Assembly: GCA_027605045.1 (NCBI GenBank)
Contig: JAQFWX010000019.1
Span: 248,001-312,000 of the forward strand
Direction of reading: 5' to 3'
Source: Phallus indusiatus
Taxonomy: Eukaryota > Basidiomycota > Agaricomycetes > Phallales > Phallaceae
Length of the DNA stretch: 64,000 nucleotides
Under the pieces are notes generated by a model. That model saw only the letters and a list, made by a program, of their open reading frames with translations, ran no database searches and was not told the origin of the DNA. Position numbers and translations under genes: made by a program. Positions 51,462 through 62,184 of this stretch are shown one piece after another; within the stretch, counting starts at the first letter, position 1, and each line of letters begins with the position of its first letter.

Positions 51462-51805
51462 ACTCCTTTCTTTCGTCATGCCTATGCTCCTTTCTTTCAT
51501 TTGCCTTCCTTTCTTTCCCTCTTCCTTTCTTTCTCATTTCTTTGTTTCGTTCTTTTGTTTATTTTGATTAGTCTATCTGTATTTAATCCCCCTCATTTTC
51601 CTGATTATAGATCATCGTTTTATCCTCCAGTTATCAGGCATAGGCCTTTTATTTGAGATTTCACGGTCACATATTCCTCCTCCTTACAGTCGTGTCTTTG
51701 ACGTCTTCTGCCGCTAGCGCAGGTTGCCGTCATATAATACTGCATGCATAGACGCGCAAAACTTAGCATTACGCATTCTCACACCAATTTGGGCTTTACG
51801 TAGGA

Positions 51806-52946
51806 ATGTGTGGGAGGAAAATATACAAGATAGTGCAAGAAGTTAGCACATCAAATTTATTAGAATGGCATTTTGTGGAAAGTGTTCATACGATTTACTG
51901 CAACAGAGTCAAAAAAATTTTCCGCGCTGACATTGCGCTGACATGGTTTTTAAAAACCGCTATAAAGGTTATGCGTGACGCTCTAATAGGTTCGTCCTTC
52001 TTTTACAATGTTTGCCTCCAAATACTTATTTTATTTGTAGCGCATCAAAAAGCGTTTGAAAAAGCTAAAATACTCCATCGTGATATCATTCCTAACAACA
52101 TTTTGATCTATGAAGGCTCGGGGCTGTTGATAGATTGGGATTTGTCAAAGAACTGAGAAGGTATTCAGCAAGCAAGGGAATTTGAAAGAACCGTACGTGT
52201 CTTTTACATTATCATAACCGACTTGATTCAATTCTTTAATATTACAGGGAACATAGCGATTCATGGCGGCCCGTCTTGAGTTGGATCCTACAACGGTCAC
52301 TCTTACGGACGATGTTGAATCCTTTATACATGCTCTGACATGGACCGGTTTTAGAGCGGCGGAACATAGCATGACTAAAGAGCGGCTTACAGACTTCCTT
52401 CGGAGAATTTTGACTATTTTTCGAAGACGAAAACGGCCGTAAAGAAGGCGACAATTTCAGAATTATGTTTCTTAAAGAACCAGACGACATTATGGAGGCG
52501 GAATTCAACGGTCACAATTTGGAAACACTGCTCATTGCCATTATTGATATGATCGCGACCCGCTACCGGGAACCACTTTTAGCGGTTGCTGCCCAAGAGT
52601 GAGAAATCGACGTGGATATTGGGAGAAAACAAACTTTATAACATTGATAAGTCAAAAGACCAAAAAATACACGATGAACGCTTACAGACCCTCAATGCTT
52701 CAGATTGGATAATAGACGCCTTTACAAATATCTTAAAGGAAGATGGCTGGTCCGCAGATGATGCTGCTCAGGAACATGAGCTTTATCGTATCCCTTCGTA
52801 TCCCCCCGGTTCTGAATCCGAGTGCTCAAGATCCTAGCTTGCTATCAAAATCTGTCGAGCATGACCAGACCAAAGGAGAGACGAGTAACGCAGAGGAAGA
52901 ATCGACCGGGCGTCCAGCAAAGAAAGCGCGGCGGAACAGGAAGTAG
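51806..52946 (+). pseudogene. FunK1-type protein kinase, C-terminal part only
   Basis: Remnant of a FunK1 kinase, a family expanded in mushroom-forming fungi. Kinase landmarks are HQKAFEKAKILHRDI (catalytic HRD), NNILIYEGSGLLIDWDLSK (the DFG position reads DWD, as is usual for FunK1), RFMAARLE and DDVESFIHALTW. The C-terminus ends with the basic cluster PAKKARRNRK. The N-terminal lobe of several hundred residues normal for FunK1 is not seen upstream: the region is gene-poor. Near 52600 the frame shifts unless a 66-nt intron starting at GTTGCT is used, and near 52810 another shift needs an implausibly short intron. Together these suggest a truncated, decaying copy, but a real short gene is possible. 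Confidence 0.65.
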
Positions 52947-53186
52947 AAGAACTCATAAATGTTTAGCTACCTACTCTCTAGAGAGCTGGAGGATCAAATT
53001 TTTTGGGATCTTCTCTTCGCAGATATTTTTTATTTATTTTTTTTAGAATTTTTATATTATAATACTAAGGTACATTCTTATTGCCAGTGTCCAGTAAAAT
53101 GTATGAGCCGTCAAGTGCACAAATTAGTGCATACTTATATGCAAACGGCTGTAAATCGAATTGGAATAAATACAAAATAAAATGCT

Positions 53187-55810
53187 TTAAATTCGAGTGG
53201 TCGTAGATAAAAGTCGAATTCCACCAGTCCGCAACATCTCATCTTCAGCCGACTCATGGCCAGCATCGTCTTCTTGGTCAGCCTCGCCTTCTGTCTCCGA
53301 AAGATCATGAACAAGACTGAGGCTCTGCTCCCTGTCTTCATGTTTGCTGCTGCCTGGATACTGCCGCGGCGTTCGCGGTGTCGATGGTGACTGGCCCTTG
53401 GAGCTTGTCCGGACATGAGTCCGGTCTGGCTGTTTTCGTGGTGTAGAAGGGGTGGGTGTAGTAACATTGAATGGATCCGTGAAAGTCATTTTGAACGGCC
53501 CGCGTCCAATTTCATCTCCAGTATTACTATAAGTTTCTTCTCCTACTTGCGAAGGAGACGTCGGTGTGCGGTCATGTCGTACCAATATCGATGAGGTGCT
53601 GCTCAAAGCCCGAGACTGATGAGACGGTGCCAGACGATCGTTGCCTTTCCTTGACGACGGGTAATAATGCTCTATGTCCTCATCGCCGAATTTGATAGCG
53701 GACGAACGTGGAGGTGGAGATGAGACTGTAAGATTGGAAGTTGAGATAGATGCCCCATCGTTTCTGCTTTCCTCGGCGGTGTTTGGCAAGCCATCTGACT
53801 CTAAGACAACAGGTGCATCGTAGAGCTGATGTCTCTGCAATTCACCCGATGTTCCATCTTGTCTCGGGTGGACACCATGTCTACGTGGTGGTAAGCCGGT
53901 TCCTCCGCTTTGGTTCATCGTACTCAACGAGCGACTGAGATGTTTAACACTCTTGGCACGAACCATGCTTCCAAGTGCGCCGAAAGATCCACGCAAGGCG
54001 TCCATTCCGGGGTCTTCAGCTTTGCTAAGCATCTTCTCGCCGCTGTCGTCGTCATCAACAAAAGTACGAGATGCTTGAAGAAGCATCGTTGATCGTCGGT
54101 CAAGTTTCTTCAGCTGCGTAGGATCAATCTTGCTCATTTGAAGAACAGTGATTCCGGCACCTGGTGATGAAAATAATTAGGATAACGATCTCAACTCCTT
54201 GATAAGACACTTTATCTGCTCACAGATTACCAGGAAACCCATGACGACGGTTATGATTTGCGAAGCGGTCGCTGAGAGGCCTTTAAACAGGACCTGAGAA
54301 TTGAGATTAGCTCGTAGTCTGACGGTTTCGAGACAAAAATTGTACATACCACAGACGTAACAAGGGTGAAGCCAGTGAATATGACATAGTATGTTGGGGT
54401 GACTGAATTGAGATGAGTTGTTGTCTTTGTCTCTTAATATATGAAAGTTGTATACCCATAGCTAGAGTAGTGATGATCAGAGATGTTTGAAAGTACAATT
54501 ATTAGTTAGTAAGCCTACCAGTATTAAAGCGTGCCAGCGCCATGTTAAGATAGTAAACTTCGGTCACTAAGATGTTCATCGACGTTAGAGCGTTCGTGCA
54601 AAGATTACAGGATAATCGTAAACTCACATAATGTGCAAATAACAAACACAATTAAGAAATAGATAAAAAAGTTTTTAAACTGAAATTATAAGTCATTTAT
54701 GTCAGCTCACGAATGTTCATTAGCCAAGACCAAAGGCACACAAACCTGGTTCTCGTGTAAAAACAGGCTAGTAACAATTGCGCCTCCGAGACCGGTTGTC
54801 GTACTGACACTTAAACCACCTATCATACTGCAGACCATAATGCACCATAACATGTTTTTCTTGCCATATCGTGGGATGAAATAAATGATGATAACCAGAG
54901 AAGTTGCAATCAGTAATCCTCCGAACACGAGGAAAGATGGCGCGAGAAAAAGCTTTTCGAAATCTTTAATATGACCGACAGTTGCTTCTTGTGGACCTGA
55001 CATTAATCAGAAGTGGGCTCAGAATCATTGTTGGTGACAGCGAAATTTGAAATGAGGACTTCATCTCAACTCTTACCGTTTAAGGCAATAATGATTGAGC
55101 CAACTATGGATAAAAAACAACCAATCCACCCGAAGAAAGTTAATTTCTCGTTCAAAAAGATGGAAGAGAGAACTGCGCAGATGACGACAGACAGAGCCCC
55201 TAGCGGTGTCTGTGTCCGACCGGGATTGATAGTGCGGTGTAAGCCAGTGCCAGCTGTGATGCAAGGAAAGTCCACATACGACAATAACAGCGGGAACGAA
55301 TGCGTAGGCAGCAAAATTGCAGAATTCTCCTGATAATGTTGTTCACAGAAAGAAAAATCAGGGAATCGAGTTGTTGTGCCAGCGCCGTAGATTGCGTACC
55401 TAGTATCATCATAATCATACCTGTCCACCACATGGGCTAAGTGATGAGTCGTGAGATGAGACGATTCACCCAAAACTAGATTGGAAAGAGATGCTTACCG
55501 ACTTAAGGTAGGCCACTCCTTCACCTAGCTCATTACCGGATTTCAGAGCTGAGCGTAATAAACCTTTCTTTTTGAACACGAAACTCGACCCGATCAGCAA
55601 GCCTGATAAAATTGACAAGAGTTAAGCAAGGAAGGGGCAAACGAGCAACGCCCAAACTACCTGAGGCAATAGCTAAAATAATACCAATGATCTGTAAGGT
55701 AATATTGTATGATAAGAGACGAACTCAGAGGCACAGGCGGCGCTCACCTTGAACGATGATGGTAGTTGCGGAATGCCAGTATTGGAGGTCGCAGTTGGAC
55801 TGTTGGCCAT
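53187..55810 (-). CDS. NIPA-type magnesium transporter family protein
   Basis: Multi-spanning membrane protein of the NIPA/DUF803 family, whose characterised members carry Mg2+. The gene has about 10 exons and codes for roughly 600 residues. The start exon is 55748-55810 (MANSPTATSNTG). Conserved NIPA segments follow: GLLIGSSFVFKKKGLL, GEFCNFAAYAFVPAVIVTPLGALSVV, FLNEKLTFFGWIGC, FGGLLIATSLVIIIYF, MIGGLSVSTTTGLGGAI, and a late segment PTYYVIFTGFTLVTSVVLF. The last exon (53187-54137) is a hydrophilic, Ser/Pro-rich cytosolic tail of about 300 residues, starting after MSKIDPTQLKKLDRR, with phosphorylation-prone sequence. The long tail is usual in fungal members. Transport of Mg2+ is inferred from the family. 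Confidence 0.9.
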
Positions 55811-56073
55811 GAGAGATAGTAATTTAATGAATAAACTAAGAGAGAAGAAGTGCCCTTGTTACAATGAAAAAAAATTGTGGGCGTTGCAAAAAGCTATTCA
55901 ACTTTGAAATATCAAAAGAACAAGCCGGCCTTCAACAAGGTCAAGCCCGTAACGAGGTGCTGGGGACTAGTGCCGATTATTACGTAAGTATGGGACCAAA
56001 AAGATAATAGACAGGCAAATCTCAATTTTTGGTCCGTCTCAAGTGGTCGGCTTTCCCCGAGAGAGCGACAACG
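55811..56073. promoter_or_regulatory. Divergent promoter region, NIPA transporter / adenylate cyclase
   Basis: Around 260 bp separate the two start codons, so this is the shared promoter region. No specific element is claimed. Confidence 0.5.
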
Positions 56074-59000
56074 ATGCAAACCTCTTCAATGTCGACAGAC
56101 ATGTCGCTGGACGACTATTCCTTCATCTCGCCACGGACACCATCTTCAGACGACATGATGGTTGTCGCTCCTTGGGAGTTTGAGCATCAACTTCCTCAGA
56201 AACGGAGCTTCACCAGTCGCATGCTCAATCTTCAAAGCGGGTCATCGTCGTCATTGAACGACTCTGCACGTACACGGAATTCTGAAGATTCGGTGGATTC
56301 ATATCGACGGTTAGGCCTTTTGAGGCAGATAAAAAACAGAGTCAGCCGGACGAATCTAAAGAAGTCCTCGCAGGACCAGACGCCTTCGCAGCAGCCTCCA
56401 AGTGATATCGACTTCTCCTCTACTCTTTACCTTCCGCATACTACCATACTTCGAGCACCATCCCCGACTCCTCATAATAACAAAAAGTCGAACAAAAAGC
56501 CAAAATCCCCGATACCGATTGCGCCGCCTCTCCCGCCTCGTCCAAAAGATTATGAGCAACTGCCGTTTGAATTCTCGATGGATAAAATCAGAGACGTTTC
56601 ACTACATGAAATTGTCAAGGATTTTGCTCCTGGTGATAGGAGACACGAGCTATCAAACTCGGAATCTACTTCAAGTCCGAGTTTTGAAGAGGAACAGCCG
56701 CTCAACTTCATTGATCCCTTCCGGAAAGTTTCGCAACAAACCTTGTATGATCGAGTCCCAGGACCGAAATTAGCTCCCTTTGTATCTGAGCCATTGCGCA
56801 AGCTTGGTTCATCGGGCAACAACACCGCCGACGACGGAGCCTCTTGGATTGCCCCTCAGAGTTGGGCCGTTGGAGCAGTAGATATGGAGCCTTCTCTCGA
56901 TGGTCAAAGCACCGATGAGGAAGAAGTGGATAACGACGTTTCAGAAGACTCTAATAAACCTTCATCAGTTATTTCGCAAGGTCTATCTAGTTCGTATAGA
57001 GATCTGCCTTCCTTGGCGGAAAAGCGGAAACCATCCTCAAATCCGGCGAATATAGACTATGCACATCGTAAAGGTTCAAGAGATAAATCAGAAAGGGCAC
57101 AGGGAATACCGGTTCGTTTACATTTTTGACTAACGAAATCTACATCTCATGTTGACAAAATGATTCTGACAGTATCTCATCCGGGTGGATCGTGACGACC
57201 TGGCTCAATATCATGTTGTTGAATGTTATCTAAACACGACTGTTAATGATCTACAAAAGTTTCTTCGCCGGAAAATCTTCCAGAAAGGCGATGCAGAAAA
57301 GTCAAGACACGATCTTAGCGAGATTAACAAGTCGAGAAATAACAGCACTACGAATGCTATCAATGACACCAGCTCTTTTGTCGATTTAGCCATGGCAATT
57401 GAGCCGCACAGGTTGTACTTGCGCGAGAGAGGGCGAGGTCCGTCTTCTTACCAACATTAACACAGCACAGCATACTGACAAAGCTATTAGAACGGCTGTT
57501 GGCTCCTACCGAAAAACCAGCTGTTATCGTGCGTCGTCGACTTGAACAGGCCGGTTATACTGCCGCAGATGGATGCGAGAAGCTTGGCGTAACGGAGTTG
57601 CCTTTTTTGCTCAAATTTGTTTACCGCAGTGAGCAGCTCGGAAAACCGCTTGTCTACGAACGGTATACCCTTCCCGAGATACCAAAGGAGCCCGAACCTA
57701 TTACACTTGACCTCTCCGGCAAAAGTCTTCGTGCAATTCCAGCCGTATGCTACCCATATGTCTCAAGGATTGATAGCTTTGACCTCTCAAAAAATCCTTT
57801 GCTGGAGATCCCACTCGACTTCGCGGAACAATGTGTTAATCTTCGCAGTTTGTCATTGAAGCACATGACCATGAAGAAAGTTCCTCAGTCTGTACGGCAT
57901 ATCAAGTCACTTGAAGCCTTGGATCTGTCGTGTAATCGTTTAGTCGATCTCGATGAAGCTGGGCTAAACGAACTCCCAAAGTTGGTTGAGCTCAAAATGC
58001 AGAATAACCGAATAGATCACCTTCCGGTCCTGACTACTGTCCGGATATTGAATATCTCAAATAACAAGTTTGAGGTATTCCCTGAGACCGTTTGTCAAAT
58101 GCGTAACTTGGAACAACTGGACATATCTTTCAATACGATCTCAAAACTTCCAGGTGGACTAGGAAAGCTTACGGAACTGCGACGTCTTAACATTGCTGGG
58201 AATCAGGTCGGCGAGTTTCCTCTCGAATGCTCTCACCTCGTCAATCTGGTTGACCTTGACTGTCGCCGGAATAATATCACCGATTTGTTGGTCATCTGCA
58301 AATTGCCTAGACTGCGAACGTTGCGCGCAGATCACAATTCCGTCAGTGCATTGGATTTATCTTTGGGACCGAGCTTCAAGACCCTCGAAGTCACAAATAA
58401 TGACATCACGCGACTTACGCTTATTCCTGGTTCTACTCAAACAAGAACGTTCTCCCTTACACATCTGGACATCTCGCACGCCAAGCTTTCCTCACTCAAC
58501 GACTTTGCATTGACAGCATTGACATCTTTGACCTCGCTGAAGTTAGACTACAATTCATTCCGGAGTCTACCTGATGCGATATGTTCTCTCACGGATTTAC
58601 ATGTTCTTTCCTGTACTGATAACGAACTTGATTCTCTTCCCACGAACATTGGCCATTTGAAGAAGCTTCGAGTGCTAGATATGCATAATAACAACCTAAC
58701 CGAGGTTTCGCCAGGTATATGGGAATGTGGCGCGCTTGAAAAGATCAACATGACCTCGAATCTTATTAAAGTCTGGCACGATCCACTACCACCCACGGAG
58801 GGTACGAAGGATGATATCCGAGTTGGTTACCGTGATCGCAAGATGTCCGGCTCAGCATCAATCGTAGCTGCCCTTCAGCCTTTCCAATCTCCGCTGGCGC
58901 ATTCTTTGAAGGAGCTTTACCTCGGAGACAACAGGCTTGATGATGATGTTTTCCATCCCCTAAACCATTTGAAGGAATTAACTGTCCTGAACCTTTCGTT

Positions 59001-61818
59001 TAACGACATCCAAGAAATTCCGCCATTTTGGTTGCAGTCGTTATCTCGGTTACAGAAGTTGTATCTCAGCGGGAACAAGCTCACAAGTCTTCCTTCGGAG
59101 AACATTGTTCACTTGAAGAAGTTAACCGAGCTGTTCTTAAACGGTAACAAACTTCAAACGTTACCTGCAGAACTTGGGAAACTAGATAATTTGGCCGTGA
59201 TTGATGTCGGAAGCAACATATTGAAATACAACATCAATAATTATGAGTTTGATTGGAATTGGTATGTTGCACTTTTGATTTCCTTCGGATTAACCAACCC
59301 ACTCCGCTTTGCTAGGAATTGTAATCCTCAGCTCCGATATCTTAATCTATCTGGAAATGAAAGACTTGTCATCAAGCCAGATTCACATTCGCCTCTTTCC
59401 ATTCCAGTTGAATACACACATCTTAAGGATCTTCGTATCCTAGGCTTAATCGGGGTCAAAATTGATGAGACACCTTTCCGCGACGAGACGACGGATATCC
59501 GCCGTGTACGACTCACTTCTCCTCGGGTGAATGGCATGTCCTACGGCATCGCCGAGACGCTCGGAAAGCATAAGCATGTTGGCATGTTCGATATGGTTCA
59601 TCCTGAATTTCGATCAAGAAAGGATGAGTGCCTTTTTGGCATGTTTGGCTTGTTAAAATCTCCCATCATTAGCTCTTCCCACTCACATTTCGTCTGTGAC
59701 CATTTTGCGAAAACGTTCAGCGAGGCTCTAGCGGAACTGAAGACCGATGGTTCAGAGGGTGTCAACGATGCTCTAAGGAGGACGTTCCTTCGGTTAAATA
59801 TGCAGCTTTATGGGTACCTAGAGAAAAAACAAAGGCCCAAGGAGTCGCGAAAGCTTTCTACCGCTAGTAACATATCTGGATCCATCGCTGAACAGACTCA
59901 GCAGTACAGTTTGAGGAACGGCGTGGAGGGTATCGTGATGTATATTGTTGGAAAAAAGATGTATGTCGCCAATGTAGGCAAGGCATTAGCGGTTGTATCC
60001 AGACAGGGCAGCGCGCATCACCTTTCAATGAACCACGATCCATTTGATCGAAGAGAAACAGCCAGAATTCGAGCGGCCGAAGGATGGGTCTCGCCAAAAG
60101 GTCTTGTGAATGACGAGATTGAGGTTTCGCGGGCTTTTGGTTACTATCACGTTCTTCCTGCTGTTAATTCGCGTCCGCAAATTAATGAATGGATACTCTC
60201 GGAAAGAGACGAGTTCGTCATCATAGCGAACCGTGGACTATGGGATTACATCACTTATCAAACGGCGGTGGATATCGCGCGGTATCACAAAGACGATCCG
60301 ATGATTGCGGCGCAGAAGTTGCGAGATTTCGCCATGAGCTATGGAGCCGACGGTAGTACCATGATCCTAGTTATATGTGTTGCAGATTTGCTTCGACCAG
60401 AGCAGAATACTGGGGATCCTGAACTTCCAAAGCGCATACCGGGACGCAAAAAGGACGAAATCGTCGACAAGAAAATCACTCGTTTGGTACCTGAGGTTGA
60501 GCCTCCTCGGGGAGATATTGCATTGGTCTTCACTGATATCAAGAACTCCACTCTTCTTTGGGACAAGAATGGCGGCATGGCTACGGCAATTAAGCTGCAC
60601 CATCATCTTCTCCGACGGTTGTTACGGCAGACGCAGGGATACGAAGTCAAGACAGAAGGCGATGCGTTCATGGTGTCGTTCTCCGATGTCCTTTGTGCCG
60701 TTCAATGGTGCTTCGCAGTACAGGTTCAACTTCTTCATGAACAATGGCCACTGGAAATCCTAGAAAGCGAAGATGGCAAAGAGGTGTATGACTCTCAGGC
60801 TAGACTTATTGCTCGCGGTCTCTCTGTTCGGATGGGGATTCATTGCGGAGTTCCTTATTGCGAACGGGATCCAGTCACTCGACGCATGGACTACTTCGGA
60901 CCTATGGTGAATCGGGCAGCGAGAATCATGAGTTCGGCAGATGGTGGACAAATCATGTGCAGTCGGGATGTCATCAAAGAGATCAACGATCGTGTTTTGT
61001 CCCCTAGTCCGGACAGGAGTATTGATATAGACATAAATACAGACCTCGAAGGGCTTATTATCAAGGAAGTTGGCGAGAGACGAATGAAGGGGCTGGAAGA
61101 GCCTGAGCTTATCTCTCTCGTTTTCCCGAGGGAGCTTGAGGGTCGACTGGAATTGGCTGGCTTACAAAATATACCTATCTCGCGAGATATACCCAAACTG
61201 GAGGAAGGACAACGTGAAATTGTTGTACCTGAACAATCGATTCCATCGAATGGTTCACCTTCGCAGGATGATTGTCTTACAGGTTCCTCGGATCAGACCG
61301 AACAATCGACCGAATTCACTGAACCGGAGTCCCCTCTTGGTATCGACCGATTCAAAGACACCGACAACTTCACAGCCCCTTTAATTTCCCCGTCGTATAG
61401 TAAGAGCTTCTGTCTACCTCCATTGTCGCCATTTGCACCATTCGTCAAGGAATTTACCCGAGACCTCCCTTTCCTCAAGGACGGAGTTAGTCCTGTTCCA
61501 AGTCCCGCTCAACCCCTGTTTTCCCAACTCGATCCCGTGGAGGATTCCTTAGAAGAACAAGTCAAACGTGTTGCGCACTTGTGTTTGCGTCTCGAAGCTT
61601 TGTCCTCAATGCGAGTGTTTCGGGCCGTTTCCCAAGGCGCGTTGAGCTTAAACCCTGATCTCGCCGATGACCCCATGGTCTTTTATGCTGATCCTGATCT
61701 CTTGATACCGCCAATAAAAGGTCGTTCTCCATCAGAACTATGTCTTCTTCTTGACTCGTTTTCTATGCGCATTCAGAACGTTTTATCTACAATGAATTTA
61801 TGGACGTCATCTCAGTAG
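56074..61818 (+). CDS. CYR1: Adenylate cyclase (RA-LRR-PP2C-cyclase)
   Basis: Makes cAMP from ATP under G-protein/Ras control at the plasma membrane. The product is 1,858 residues. Exons: 56074-57111, 57173-57437, 57491-59261 and 59316-61818; phases close. Domain order: a long Ser/Pro-rich N-terminus; a Ras-association-like segment from YLIRVDRDDLAQYHVV (about residue 347); the fungal cyclase signature RERGRERLLAPTE; about 20 leucine-rich repeats (57700-59500); a PP2C-like domain with GMFGLLKSP and DHFAKTFSEAL; and a class III cyclase domain from GDIALVFTDIKNSTLLWD, with EGDAFMVSF and GPMVNRAARI. A C-terminal region likely binds CAP. The Met at 56074 is the first in-frame ATG. The intron at 59262-59315 is 54 nt with no stop codon. 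Residues match fungal Cyr1/Cac1 closely. Confidence 0.96.
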
Positions 61819-62184
61819 CTGCCTTGCTCATGACACATGTTCCTTTTCTCTCTTTCATGGCATCCTCTCCGCACCATATTATACCTTTTTTTATATATTC
61901 TTATGTGTCGCTGTCTTACTATGTACTGTTGTCTTATGCTTAGAGTTCTGTACCCTACCTAAATATTATTTACTCCCTCCTAAAATATGTCTTTTCTTAC
62001 TGTGCTTGGAAACAAATGTTGTCTGGTTAATCGATTGAGCTTTCGTACATAGTATGGTCTTGAGTTATCTGCAGGCGTGGGAACATTTTAGCAAAGCGCA
62101 TATCGCTGCTATTTATTCTGTTCTCAACGCGTACCGCATCGAGTTAGGATAGGACTTTCCGCGGGAAATCCTTTTCCGTTTTCC
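61819..62184. other. Intergenic region, adenylate cyclase / histone deacetylase
   Basis: 366 bp, T-rich just after the cyclase stop. It contains the cyclase 3' UTR and the histone deacetylase promoter. No gene is seen. Confidence 0.55.

Larger units (their letters stand above)
49712..51805. other. Gene-poor region with hairpins and pyrimidine-rich tracts
   Basis: About 2.1 kb with no supported gene. It holds a TATATAA-containing segment (about 50610-50630), two perfect short hairpins (51366-51386 and 51447-51461), and a T/C-rich tract at 51460-51610. The mix suggests repeat or transposon remnants, but no transposase or reverse transcriptase is visible. Confidence 0.5.

Noticed and set aside
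51265..51567. 100-codon plus frame rich in Phe, Ser and Leu
   Set aside because: It is a translation of a T/C-rich tract and is best explained by base composition.
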